NCBI RefSeq assembly: GCF_900497805.2
Contig: NW_020954576.1
Span: 76,082,551-76,146,550 of the forward strand
Direction of reading: 5' to 3'
Length of the DNA stretch: 64,000 bases
DNA from: Vombatus ursinus
Lineage: Eukaryota > Chordata > Mammalia > Diprotodontia > Vombatidae
Shown: piece by piece, positions 54,452-64,000 of the stretch
Layout: every line of letters begins with the position of its first letter
Position numbering within the stretch: position 1 is the first letter of the stretch
Notes under the pieces: model-generated
Database searches by the model: none
The model's input: only the letters and a program-made list of their open reading frames with translations
Told to the model about the DNA's origin: nothing
Made by a program: the position numbers and the translations under genes

Positions 54452-54708
54452 ACAGCTATGTAGTAGGTGCAGCGGATGGAGTACTGGGCCTGAAGTCAAA
54501 AAGATTCATCTTCCTGAGTTCAAATTTGGCGTCAGACACTTACTAGCTGTATGACCCTGGGCAAGTTATTTAACCTGTTTGCCTTAGTTTTCTCATCAGT
54601 AAAATGAGCTGGAGAAGGAAAAGGCAAACCACTCCAGTGTCTTTGCCAAGAAGATCCCAAATGGGGTCATGAAGAGTCAGATGTGACTGAAATAACTGAA
54701 CAACAATA
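54452..54708 (+). mobile_element. RTE-tail marsupial SINE
   Basis: GGTGCAGCGGATGGAGTACT head, ATGACCCTGGGCAAGTTATT, CCCAAATGGGGTCATGAAGA tail and AACTGAACAACAATAA end. Confidence 0.88.
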
Positions 54709-54709
54709 A

Positions 54710-55185
54710 TTTAACATTTTAAAATCAAATGTATTTAACCTTTTATTCTTCTATCAAAACCAAAGAACAACAATAAATGAAACCCAATACTAATATAGGT
54801 TATACCTAAATTCTTAGTGCAGACTTTTGACTAAAACTTTTTTTGGGGCAGCCTATATAAGGAGCTTTTCATTTCTAATATCCACAGGTTCATTCTTTTC
54901 TTCCTCTCATGTAGTATTTCTCAGTATAGGAAAAGGTTCCCTGCTGATACTAGTCCATTTGGTTTGGGGGTTCCAATATTCTATCACTCCCTACCCTTAG
55001 TGATCTAGGTAGCTAATGGACTTGATATTTTGGGAGGATGTGACTCCTGTTGTATCATTTGGGATTGTAGTATCACCTTGATCCTCTTGGTCAATTTTAG
55101 TTGCAAAATGAAATGCAGGTAAAGGCCATTGATTTTTTTCATAAAATTGTAAAACCAGGAGGTATTTGATAGAGCACTATAAAGT
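54710..55185. other. Unique intronic sequence
   Basis: No repeat recognised; the overlapping 143-codon minus frame (55005-55436) crosses into a MIR and is not supported. Confidence 0.4.
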
Positions 55186-55187
55186 CC

Positions 55188-55315
55188 TGACTTACTCTTA
55201 TGTGGCCTTGACCAAATAATTTCTCTTCTCTGGGCCTCAATTTCTCCATCTGTAAAATGAGGGAATTTTATTAAAGGCTTCTTAAGGTTCTTTTCAGCTT
55301 TTCTGATTTTTGAGA
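55188..55315 (+). mobile_element. MIR/THER1 fragment
   Basis: GGGCCTCAATTTCTCCATCT and CTTCTTAAGGTTCTTTTCAG. Confidence 0.65.
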
Positions 55316-55670
55316 CTGTCCATACTCTTTCTTCATCTAGTAAGCTACCTTCCCACCATAGGCCTGGGGAGAACAGTGTACTCAACTGTCTCTTTGTCAT
55401 CACTTTCATTTGAGATGAGCACTCAGTCAAGAACAAAGAATAAGTAGGATTCGGGGGCTGGCTGAGGGAACAAACAAAAACAAAAAGCTAGTCTCAGTAT
55501 CTCTACATAAATGAAAACTTTCATATTAGACTGAGCCTAATTCCAAGGATAAGGGAATTCTGAGCATTAAAGGAAAGGTACTTTATTTTTAATAAAGTGA
55601 AATTGACTGACAGAAAATGTTATAGTTGAGCATGCCCAACTGGAAGAGTTAAAGGATTATAAGGTTATAG

Positions 55671-55928
55671 GGGCAGCTAGGTGGTGCAGTGGATAGAGTA
55701 CTGAGCCTGCAATCAGGAAGATTCATCTCCATGAGTTCAAATCCGGTCTTAGACGGTAACTATCTATGTGACCCTGGGCAAGTCACTTTAGCCTGTTTGC
55801 CACAGTTTCCTTGTCTGTAAAATGAGCTGGAGAAGGAAATGGCAAACCACTCCTGTATCTTTGCCAAAACCCCAAATGGGATTACAAAGAGTCAGATATG
55901 ATTGAAAAATGACTAAACAACAACAACA
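55671..55928 (+). mobile_element. RTE-tail marsupial SINE
   Basis: GGGCAGCTAGGTGGTGCAGT head to the (CAA)n tail. Flanks AAAGGATTATAAGG / AAAAGATTATAGAG suggest a target duplication. Confidence 0.9.
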
Positions 55929-55934
55929 AAAAAG

Positions 55935-56090
55935 ATTATAGAGCTAGAGCTGTGACCTTTGAGATTAAAATATCCTACTCTTTCATTTTACAGATGAGAA
56001 AAAGTAACTCACCCAAGGCCTGAATTCAAACTTAGGTCCTGTGACTCTGAGTTCAGTGCGCTTTCCCCACTGCTATTCTGGTGGATTTTG
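55935..56090 (-). mobile_element. CORE-SINE
   Basis: CTGTGACCTTTGAGATTAAA, CATTTTACAGATGAGAAAAA and GTGCGCTTTCCCCACTGC. The preceding RTE-tail SINE inserted at its edge. Confidence 0.6.
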
Positions 56091-56094
56091 TAGA

Positions 56095-57155
56095 AATATT
56101 CCAAACCTTATTATCAATCTTAATTATACTCAGTCTAAATGACAAATCTTTAACATTCTGAGCCGGTTTTGTTGTCATTTTTATCTACCTAAGGATGAAT
56201 GTCTTCTGATGGAGAGATCTGTGGGAGAGCCAAAGTGGAAACACAAAGGAACTATTTATTGCCTTTCCTTATGTTGTATGTCCCCTTTCCCTGAGGCTAC
56301 CCTGATTGTCCCCACCCCCACTCTTCTTCAAAGATTACACATATCTCATAGTACAAAGTGAACAGATATGAGGTGCTGCAGTATCTGATTTAAGCCCTGA
56401 TAAAGGGTAGAAAGAAATGTGATCCATCCCTTCTGTTTGCTCAGTCTCATCACCCAAGGGTAGGACACTTGATGAAGGTAGGGTCTATAAATTTAGGGTG
56501 AAGAAAAGGCAAGCCTTCCTTCAGCCCCACAGTGTAGAAAACTTGGGGAATTCACTGCTGTGAGAGGTCACTGAGTCAAATGCTGTGGATGGGTAATTTT
56601 ATGACCACTAATAAAATTTATAGCTATAGCAATCCAAGATAATAAGGGTAATCCAACATTGAGCCTCGGGACCCAAGAAGAGGAGCTTGCCTGGGTAGAA
56701 GGTAGGAAGGGCTGAATGCACAACCTCTAGCAGGTTCCTTGGAGTTCCTTGGAGAATACTCTAGGAACACAGGACTAGCCTGGAGCAAACTGAGAATTAG
56801 GGAATCTTCCTCTTCCCCGCATCCTCCACTTTTCTTTGACTCTATGCTTATAGCAATTGCAAAAGTAGTTTAGTGTTAGTTTAAAGTGCATGAAGGGAGA
56901 CCACACAGTTACAGACTAATGAAGCTTGTGAAGAGTGTCATCAAAGAAAGGAGATGGGGGAAGGTGGAGTGGTCACATGGCAAGGGCTGGTGATAACCAG
57001 TGGAAAACTTGTGTGCTCCATTGGTATCCCTAGGATGTTGGGAGGAAGAGGGAAAGGCTCTTAACATTTTGAGTTGAGTCTCTGTAGCTTATTTCTAGGA
57101 GGACATAGAGAAGATTTACACAGGATGGCCAGGCATGGATAGGTTGGGGTTCATT
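56095..57155. other. Unique intronic sequence
   Basis: About 1 kb with no repeat recognised and no supported frame. Confidence 0.45.
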
Positions 57156-57159
57156 CAAT

Positions 57160-57260
57160 GTATGTATGTGTTTGTATGTATAGGTGTATGTGTGTATACA
57201 TGTATGTGTGTGTATCTATCTATCCATTAATCCATCTATCCATCTATCTATCTTGCTCTA
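57160..57260. repeat. (GTAT)n-(ATCT)n microsatellite
   Basis: TGTATGTATGTG passes into CTATCTATCCATC units. Confidence 0.9.
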
Positions 57261-57466
57261 TTTATCTATGTACTGGAAGAAAGGAATTATATTTTATATC
57301 TATAGATAAAGAAAGATATAGATCACTCTAATGTAAATATGTATAGTTATGGATATCTAGATCTATCTATTGACCTATTGATCTATTGATTGATTGTGTT
57401 AATAAGAGAAAGGTATGGCTTTTTAGTTTCCCTGCTACAGAGAAATATCATAGTTTTCTCCTGCAA

Positions 57467-57658
57467 TAGAAGTATTTAAGTTGAGGTTCATAAACTTAAA
57501 AAATATTTTGATAACTATATTTCAGTACAATCAGCTTTCCTTTGTAATTTGATGTATTTTGTTTTATGAATTCAAGAACATTATTCTGAGTAGGGGTCCA
57601 TAGACTTTATTTGACTGCCAGAGGGTTCTAGGCCACACAAAAAGATTGAGAACCCCTG
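57467..57658. mobile_element. hAT-type MITE (GGTCCATGAACTT family)
   Basis: GAGGTTCATAAACTTAAAAA, AAGAACATTATTCTGAGTAG and GATTGAGAACCCCTG match the 11270 copy end to end. No clear target duplication remains. Confidence 0.75.
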
Positions 57659-57991
57659 TCTTAGAACATGTGCTGTTGTATATCTGCAACGTAAATAAAC
57701 ATAAGGGCATAACAACATAAATATAATGACTCACACAATCTTATATTTGTTGCTTTTACCATGGAGAGGTACCATAGGATCTCCTTTCACGGGTCTTCTT
57801 TCCAAGAGGCAAAGTAAACCAAGCTAACCAAATAATCCCAGAAGGGAGTTGTGCCGAGGCAGAGGCTATGGCCTCAAGATGGTAAGCAAGAAGGAAGAGG
57901 TCATGCCACCCCTACACATCTGGTGGAATTAGGAAGGAGAATGTTTTCTGTTCTCATCTGAGTTTTATTTGAATTTCTATTGACATGCTGA

Positions 57992-58243
57992 TTGTTGTTG
58001 TTGTTGTTCAATTGTTTTTCAGTCATATCTGACTCTTTGTGACCCCATTTGGGGTTTTCATGGCAAAGATACTGAAGTGGTTTGCCATTTCCTTCTACAG
58101 CTCATTTTACAGATGAGGAAACTGAGGCAACCAGGGTGAAGTGACTTGCCCAGGTCACACATCTAGTAAGTATCTGAGGCCAGATTTGAACTTAGGAAGA
58201 TGATTCTTTCTGACTCTAGGCCCTCTGTGCCACCTAGCTGCCT
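57992..58243 (-). mobile_element. RTE-tail marsupial SINE
   Basis: (TTG)n start, CCCCATTTGGGGTTTTCATG, CATTTTACAGATGAGGAAAC, CACCTAGCTGCC head. Confidence 0.88.
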
Positions 58244-58363
58244 GTTGTGCCAATTACCTGAGCACATACTAACTGGCAGAAGGAAGAAGTAGCATAAGTG
58301 AAGTAAGGAGAAGCTACTTTGGTGTTTAGAATTATAAGCCTATTGGTGATAATTGAGAATGGA

Positions 58364-58400
58364 TATATATGTGTGTGTGTGTGTGTGTGTATGTGTGTAT
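58364..58400 (+). repeat. (TG)n microsatellite
   Basis: TATATGTGTGTGTGTGTG tract. Confidence 0.93.
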
Positions 58401-58404
58401 GAAT

Positions 58405-58712
58405 ATTGATTGAGGGCCCACATTGTTTAAGGTACCAGGCTAGCCATACACACTTGCTTTCTAGTAGGGGAGCTTAAGCTCAGATAGGTGAAAAATTACT
58501 TTACTTCACTCTACAACGTTTAAAGAGGACCTGCTGTGTTCACTGTATAGAATTTAATGCTGTGAATATACAAAGATGAAATGAGACCGGGCCTCTGCCC
58601 TTGAGGAGTTTATAATCCAGCGGGGCAGTGAAATGCACATGCAGATAACTACAAAATAAGAGAATATGAGAAATGCACAGTCTACGAGTCCCAGACAGGA
58701 GAGGTCACAGCA
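58405..58712 (-). mobile_element. Two L2 3' fragments
   Basis: ATTGATTGAGGGCCCACATT (58405-58475), then AGGACCTGCTGTGTTCACTG and CTCTGCCCTTGAGGAGTTTA (58505-58712). Confidence 0.65.
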
Positions 58713-58717
58713 GAGAT

Positions 58718-59112
58718 TCACAGAATCAGAGAATCTCATTGATGGAAGGGACCTCGGAGAGATTACCTAGTCCATCTAAACCACTCTATAGCGTGCTCCT
58801 CAAGTGTGGGCATCTGGTCTTTGCTTGAATGGGGGAGCCCATTCAATTGGGATTACTCTAATAGCCAACAATTTTTTCCTTCCATTTCACAGAAATCTTC
58901 CTCTTTGACAGTTTTACCAGTTGCTTCCAGTTCCACCCTCTGGGGCCAAACAGGACAAATCTAATCTCTTTTCCATGTGACAGTCCCTTGAAGTACTTGA
59001 AGACGGCTGTTATCTCCCACCCCAGGTCTTCTCTACTCTAGGCTAAACATCCCCAAATCCTTCAACCAATCACCTTGAAGGCTCCTCACTATTCTGGCTT
59101 CCTTGAAGCTAA
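58718..59112 (-). mobile_element. L3/CR1 LINE 3' portion
   Basis: CACAGAATCAGAGAATCTCA, ACTTGAAGACGGCTGTTATC, GGTCTTCTCTACTCTAGGCT and AAACATCCCCAAATCCTTCA in antisense L3 order. Confidence 0.8.
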
Positions 59113-59218
59113 ATCAATCGATCTCATCTAGCTGGGGGGGAGCTGCCATAGGGAAGTTCATCCTGTGATTGATTGGCAGGAGTGGTTTAGACAGTAATTG
59201 CAATGAAATGTCATTTTT

Positions 59219-59530
59219 CTTTTTTCTTTTTTTTTTGGCAGACCTTCATCAAGTGTATTTTATTAAAATAAGACTGATGATGCTGAATACAAGTTTTCCC
59301 ATACAGAGAATGGAGAACCAGTTGGCCTTCTTGGCTATCTTTGCCCAGTCAGAAAGACAGCTTTCTGGGTCAATAAAACCATTTGAGATGTGGTCGCATG
59401 ATGACATATTCTCGTAGCTCCTATTCTTGTCAACAAGAAGGTGAAAGGCTCACAGATTGCAGTTGGTGATGTAGAAAGGGTCTAACATCTTTTGTCTTAC
59501 TACCATGGTCAAGATAGTAACTGATGATTA
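59219..59530 (-). pseudogene. Candidate processed pseudogene, source gene unknown
   Basis: Read on the minus strand, an ATG at 59506 opens an 85-codon frame ending at a TGA at 59249, broken by one internal stop at codon 19. The peptide includes DPESCLSDWAKIAKKANWFS (from about codon 48) followed by a hydrophobic stretch rich in Ile/Leu/Val. An AATAAA lies at 59264-59259, and about 22 bases after it comes an A-tract (T-run at 59223-59236 on the plus strand). That spacing is what a retrotransposed mRNA shows. I do not recognise the parent. A loose likeness to CD225/IFITM-type membrane proteins is possible but not asserted. An unknown SINE or LINE end is the alternative. No target duplication found. 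Confidence 0.4.
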
Positions 59531-59570
59531 AAGTAACTGTTTGAGCACATTCTAAATAGACCCCTTAGTC

Positions 59571-59957
59571 CAGGGGTTCTTAACCTGAGTTCTGTGAATT
59601 TGTTTTTTTGGAATATATTTTGATAACTGTATTTTGATGTAATTTGTTTTGCTTGTAATCCTCTATATTTTATGTATTATTATATATAGATATATGTATG
59701 TGTGTGTATATACATACATACATATATATGTATATATATACATAGTTTCCTCCAATCACATGTTAAAACACTTTTTTAACATTTGGGGTTTTTTTTTTAA
59801 GTTTTGAGTTCTAAATTCTGTCCCTCCTCTTCCCCCTCCCTGGACAGTTAAGTAGATATAGGTTATATATGTTTTTAATACATTATTCTGAGGCAGTTTG
59901 TAGCTTTTGCCAGACTGCAAAAGGGTTCCACGATATAAAAATGGTTGAGAACCTCTG
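59571..59957. mobile_element. hAT-type MITE (GGTCCATGAACTT family) with an internal insertion
   Basis: CAGGGGTTCTTAACCTGAGT and GGTTGAGAACCTCTG are the termini. The family sequence stops near 59678 and resumes near 59877 (AATACATTATTCTGAGGC). The intervening about 200 bp is a TA/TG microsatellite plus AAGTTTTGAGTTCTAAATTC-type sequence, probably another element. Confidence 0.75.
59676..59742. repeat. TA/TG microsatellite
   Basis: TATATAGATATATGTATG with ACATACATACATATAT units. Confidence 0.9.
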
Positions 59958-59959
59958 CC

Positions 59960-60635
59960 CTAGTTGTAGTCTGTTATTTGTGGAATAAATTTAAATTTAG
60001 CTAAGGAAGGCCCAATGTGCCCAAGTTAGAAACACATATGCCCGATTTGATCCCCAGAGTCTATGTGAGCCTGTGAGCACGTGGGATGACACTGGGTGGT
60101 TCTCACACCTATGGAGCACCCCACATGTGCAAACAAGTACATTTGTCAGCACCTGCGCAAACACACATGGGCATCCTTTTCCCAAGGCCCAGTACTTTTT
60201 ACTGCCATACTGTATTTAATTTAGCAGCCTGACTAGCAAGAATGTGAGTCTGTGTTTGGAAAGTAATGGGTATCGTTAAGAAGGAAAATGTCTCTGTTGG
60301 AAGTCAGAATCCTGAAAGAGAGCTTTAATACAAGCAAAACCAAACAAAAGCCTCAGGGTGAAAGTCTGGTTCCTAAAACAGTTGTGCTTAACACTGCCCT
60401 GCAAAGGTTTTGGCTTTCCCTTTGAGGATATGGCCATGACACCTGTCTATCAGTGATGAAGATGATTTGTGCTCTTCTCCCAGATTCTTAGAGTTTTGTG
60501 AATCCATGCTTCTGAAGGGGGTTTTTGATCTACTTTTTTTGGTTAACTCCTCATTCATCACTCCCATATATATTTTGTAATTGCATCGCCAGCATTTGTC
60601 ACAGGACTTGCTTTGGCACACAGTAGGACTTTAAT
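59960..60635. other. Unique intronic sequence
   Basis: No repeat recognised until an L2-like end at about 60595-60640 (GGCACACAGTAGGACTTTAA). Confidence 0.45.
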
Positions 60636-60638
60636 AAA

Positions 60639-60662
60639 TGCATTCATTCATTCATTCATTCA
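60639..60662 (+). repeat. (ATTC)n microsatellite
   Basis: Short CATTCATTCATT run at the end of an L2 scrap. Confidence 0.85.
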
Positions 60663-60790
60663 ACATGATAGCAGCTTACATTTTGCACAGCACTATAAGA
60701 TTTATAATAATCTTACAAAGTAGGCAACGGAAATATTGTTACTCTCATTTTACAGACGGGGAAACCAAAATCTTAAGTGACTTGATTTGG
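60663..60790 (-). mobile_element. MIR fragment
   Basis: CAGCTTACATTTTGCACAGC and CATTTTACAGACGGGGAAAC. Confidence 0.6.
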
Positions 60791-60794
60791 AAAT

Positions 60795-61220
60795 GGGGAG
60801 TGAGCAGAAAGCTTCTATGGAAACCTGACTTGTTTGAAGAGTCAAGAAAAAAGAAACTCTCAGAATTGCTCTCATTAGATTTGGAAAAGTCACACACTTG
60901 GTGCACACAAGGCCCATGGTGCTATGGCAGAATTAGAGAAAACAGAAGTAGGCAGCGGAGGCTTCCTGCACAAACTTAAGGCACTCCAGATGCTTCCAAG
61001 ATGAAAACATCTGAAACCAAGGGATTCCAAGAGAGGGGATTTTAGAATTGTTTGTGCCAGTAGAAGACTTCTTCTGAGATATGGGTTCCCATAGTAGGAC
61101 AGACAGCCAAAGTAAGGAACTGTAAGTTAGTTATTTCCTCCTAGCAATGCAGCATTTATAAAGGGTGCCGTACTCTAACAACAGAGAGAAAATGAAGGCA
61201 CGTGAATAGATTAAAGGACT
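60795..61220. other. Unique intronic sequence
   Basis: Nothing recognised. Confidence 0.45.
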
Positions 61221-61224
61221 CCTC

Positions 61225-61400
61225 TACCTTTTCAGGTTTAGCCCTGGTTCTGCCACTAACATTGTGTGGCTTTAGGCAAGGCATTTAGCTGCCTCCAAAC
61301 TTTAGTTTATTCACCTGTAAAATGGGCATAATAATATGATTCTGAGGATGGGGTGAGATAACATGAGTGAGAGCAGGTTTAACAATGAAAAGCATTACAC
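61225..61400 (+). mobile_element. MIR/THER1
   Basis: TGTGGCTTTAGGCAAGGCAT, TTCACCTGTAAAATGGGCAT and GAGGATGGGGTGAGATAACA. Confidence 0.65.
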
Positions 61401-61574
61401 GGAAGAAGGCTTAACTGCAACTCCTTACAAACATGTGTTGCCCCACACCTCTGGAGTGCCTTACCTCATTTCTACAGGCCATAGTGAAGAAAGACCTGAG
61501 AGGAGCTCACCAGAAGACATATGAGGATCCCAGTACTCTATTTTGGTCAGCAGTGGTTTAAAGTGAGAATCAGC

Positions 61575-61775
61575 TTAATAATAATAATGATGATGAATAA
61601 CATAGAAACTATATTAATATAATTAATTAATTAATATATTAGTATATAATTTATATCACATACTGATATGTTATTTATATTAATTATATCAATAATTAAT
61701 ATTATAACAATACAAAATTAAAGTACAATAAAATATTACTATAGAATATAATAATAAAAATAATAATATAATAAA
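61575..61775. repeat. AT-rich low-complexity tract
   Basis: (TAA)n and TTAATTAATTAATATATT stretches, nearly all A/T over 200 bp. Confidence 0.85.
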
Positions 61776-62015
61776 TAGCTAGCATTTATTTCGTGCTTTA
61801 GGGTTGGCAAAGCACTGCACCAATATTGTCTCATTTGATCTTCACAACAACCCTGGGAAGTAGAAGCTATTATTATTCCTATTTTACAGATGAGTAAACT
61901 GAGGCTGAGAGAGGTTAAGTGGCTTGACTAGGGTCACATAGCTGGTAAATGATTGAGACTGGATTTGAACTCAGGTCTTCCTAACTCCAAGTCACTCTTC
62001 CACTTAGCTACCTTG
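61776..62015 (-). mobile_element. THER1/MIR-type CORE-SINE
   Basis: CTAGCATTTATTTCGTGCTT, TCACAACAACCCTGGGAAGT, GAGTAAACTGAGGCTGAGAG and ATTTGAACTCAGGTCTTCCT: near complete. Confidence 0.82.
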
Positions 62016-62189
62016 ACTTAATCTACCTGAACAATCAGAATAATTTGGAATGCACCTTGATGTCAGCTACCATAAGGAGCTATTTCCCAAACAGTGAGTT
62101 TAGCTAGAACAGACTGTGGTGGAGAGAGAACACTTGGGGGAGGTACAGGACATGTTGAAGTATTTGGAAACCTGTCATGTGAAAGAGGG

Positions 62190-62385
62190 ACTAACCTTGG
62201 TCTGCTTGGCCCCAGATGGCAGAGTGAGGAGCAGTCAGTAGAAATTGCCAAGGGGAAGCTTTTGGCTCAGTGTAATGGAGAATTTCCTAACAATTAGAGC
62301 TGCATGTGGGCTGCCTTGTGAGGTGATGGGTACCCCTTATTAGAAGTCTTTAAACAGAAGCTAAAAGCTTCAGATACTACCGTTA
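62190..62385 (+). mobile_element. L3/CR1 fragment
   Basis: ATTTCCTAACAATTAGAGCT, GTGGGCTGCCTTGTGAGGTG and TAGAAGTCTTTAAACAGAAG. Confidence 0.65.
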
Positions 62386-62724
62386 TCCTTTCCACGTCTT
62401 GGGGGTTAGGGGACCCCAGGGCACCCCCAGGAACTGCAAGATCCCCATAGAATGTTTTGGCCCTCCCTTCATACCAGAGAAGTCTGAATTTTTTCTTTTT
62501 CTTTTATGGGGTGTTTATAGTACCTTATTGTAAAATTTGGGTGTATTTATGGTATTAAAAGAAAAAATACATTTATATTACGCAATACTAAACATTATGC
62601 ATTTCTGAGTTTCTAAACGTTTTCTGTGTCATCTGCTGTCTTTGTGTATATCTTTTGTGGCTTCTGCAAAACTCCCCCCAAATACCCATTTGATTTCTTA
62701 TGCCAACCAGCAATATATCAAAAC

Positions 62725-62937
62725 CTCGATGGGGAAAATCAAGATGTGGAAGAGATAACTGTAGTTTAGTTATGTGACCCTAGGCAAATCACTTAACCTT
62801 TGTCTGCCTCAGTTTGTTCATCTGTAAAATGGACCTCCAGGGTTATGGTGAAGATAAAATGAGGCAGTATTGGTAACCACTTTGTAAACTCTAAAGAGTG
62901 ATATAAGTGCTTATTATTATTATTATTGACTAATTGT
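62725..62937 (+). mobile_element. THER1/MIR-type CORE-SINE with (ATT)n tail
   Basis: TTATGTGACCCTAGGCAAAT, CCTCAGTTTGTTCATCTGTA, then an (ATT)n tail into which a MAR1 inserted. Confidence 0.75.
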
Positions 62938-63087
62938 TTTTTTCGGGGAGGGGCTAGGTAATGGGGTTAAGTGACTTGCCTAGGGTCACACAGCTAGTAT
63001 AATGTTATGTGTCTGAGGCCGAACTTGAACTCAGAATCTCCTGAATCCAGGGCTGGTGCTCTATCTACTGCGCCATCTAGCTTTCCC
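62938..63087 (-). mobile_element. MAR1-like SINE with perfect 16-bp target duplication
   Basis: Minus strand: AAGTGACTTGCCTAGGGTCA, GAACTTGAACTCAGAATCTC, GTGCTCTATCTACTGCGCCA. ATTATTGACTAATTGT occurs at 62922-62937 and 63088-63103. Confidence 0.92.
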
Positions 63088-63103
63088 ATTATTGACTAAT
63101 TGT

Positions 63104-64000
63104 CATAGTTGTTGTAGAACATGTTGTTATCAGTTATCATTAACTAGTTATCAGAGATGTGGTAGAATGGATTCTCATTAGGCATGGTTTGGGCTTGATA
63201 GCTTGTGAAGTTTCTTTTAATCTTGAGATTCTGAGATGATACAACCCAGATTTCTGTGAAAATCCCGTAAGAAAAGTTACTTGCTTGGATGAGACCCTAC
63301 ATGTATTTCAAAAATTCAGTGGCATTCTTTGACTTAGCCTCTAAGTCTCACAGTATTGTATTCTCTTTTAAGTTTTTTTGATGTTGTACTTTAAAAAAAA
63401 ATTCCCAATTCTAGAAGCCAAAGTGTCCCAAAAGTCGGTGTCAAAAGATGATGTTTCCCTTGTGTGATTCTTCCTCTCTTCCTTCCCAGTCATCTAAGTG
63501 AAATGTTCCCTTTCTAATTCTTGGTAGATGATCATGCACATTGTAAAAGGTTGTCTGAGACTCTTGTTGGTATTCTTGGAAAGTGCTCTGAGATCTTTGT
63601 GGAGCAGAGGTGTTGACATGTAGTACACAACATTCCCCAGTGTTTAAATTATTAAACATTAATTAATTAAAATATAATTGGAAAGATTTAAGTAAATAAA
63701 TAAAAATACAATAAAACATCTATAATGTTACTATGTGGTTTTCTAAGTCAGTATGCAGCCTGCAGGGATCCTTATATAAGATTTAGTGGCCTCATTTCTA
63801 TCTGAATTTTACACCACTGTTGTAGTGTGTAGCCCCCAGAGAGGGAGGTCAGTCTAGTTTAGTGGAGAGTCTTGGGTCATTTCTTAGACTGCCAGATTCT
63901 GTCTCAGGGGAAAAGAATGGCAATCTCCTGGGATGAAGAGAGAACTTTTATTTCAAAACTTTGTTCCATATACCCCAGAGAAATCAAAGCTGGAAACAAA
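63104..64000. other. Mostly unique intronic sequence
   Basis: A short mariner-like end (GTGTCCCAAAAGTCGGTG, 63423-63440) and an AT-rich stretch (63640-63720); nothing else recognised. Confidence 0.4.

Larger units (their letters stand above)
8125..64000 (+). other. KIF26B: Downstream KIF26B intron, partial (no further exon seen)
   Basis: About 56 kb with no exon that continues the KIF26B protein. I looked for a continuation after TLYPYQ, and for long high-GC open frames, and found none. Assignment to this intron assumes no intervening gene; none is visible. More than half of the sequence is old interspersed repeat. Confidence 0.75.

Noticed and set aside
55005-55436. 143-codon minus-strand frame
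   Set aside because: Part of it is antisense to a MIR element; no homology recognised.
63423-63440. Mariner-like end GTGTCCCAAAAGTCGGTG
   Set aside because: No matching inverted end nearby; too short to call an element.

Overview
This window reads as a stretch of a marsupial nuclear genome. The dominant repeat is a tRNA-headed SINE whose tail resembles the RTE/BovB tail (an 'aaccccaaatggggtcac' type motif). About 14 copies are present, alongside MAR1-like SINEs, THER1/MIR-type CORE-SINEs, many L2 fragments, L3/CR1 fragments and marsupial-type L1 3' ends. That mixture is characteristic of metatherians; the sequence alone does not let me name the species. Repeat families are named from memory of their consensus sequences, not from a search.

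The only protein-coding sequence I can support is one internal exon at 7588-8124 on the + strand. It is 537 bp (179 codons), has an AG acceptor behind a pyrimidine tract, and ends in a perfect CAG|gtaagt donor. Its protein matches my memory of the N-terminal non-motor region of the kinesin-11 family protein KIF26B, including the CDIC cysteine pair. The rest of the window is intron: about 7.6 kb upstream and about 56 kb downstream. Human KIF26B is also a very large gene with giant introns in this part. No neighbouring exon is visible.

Layout: 1-7587 is the upstream intron, with dense minus-strand RTE-tail SINEs, L2 and CORE-SINEs. 8125-19000 is the downstream intron, with SINEs, two hAT-type MITEs, a roughly 1-kb structure bounded by inverted repeats, and a decayed LINE tail with a zinc-finger-like motif. 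19590-26770 holds a mariner-type MITE beside a 300-bp TA-rich microsatellite, a palindromic hAT MITE with a perfect 8-bp target duplication, two long L2 copies, and a locally duplicated L3 segment. 26770-46000 is mixed repeats and unique sequence. 46000-50720 contains two L1 3' ends flanking a repeat-poor block (about 47.2-49.5 kb). 50720-64000 is again mixed, with a small minus-strand candidate processed pseudogene at about 59.2-59.5 kb and a MAR1 insertion with a perfect 16-bp target duplication near 63 kb.

I see no operon, CRISPR array, tRNA/rRNA gene, endogenous retrovirus or new gene system. The points of interest are transposon archaeology (a 17-bp MITE remnant inside a perfect 8-bp duplication, nested insertions, local duplications) and several repeat-poor blocks that could be conserved noncoding elements of the KIF26B locus.
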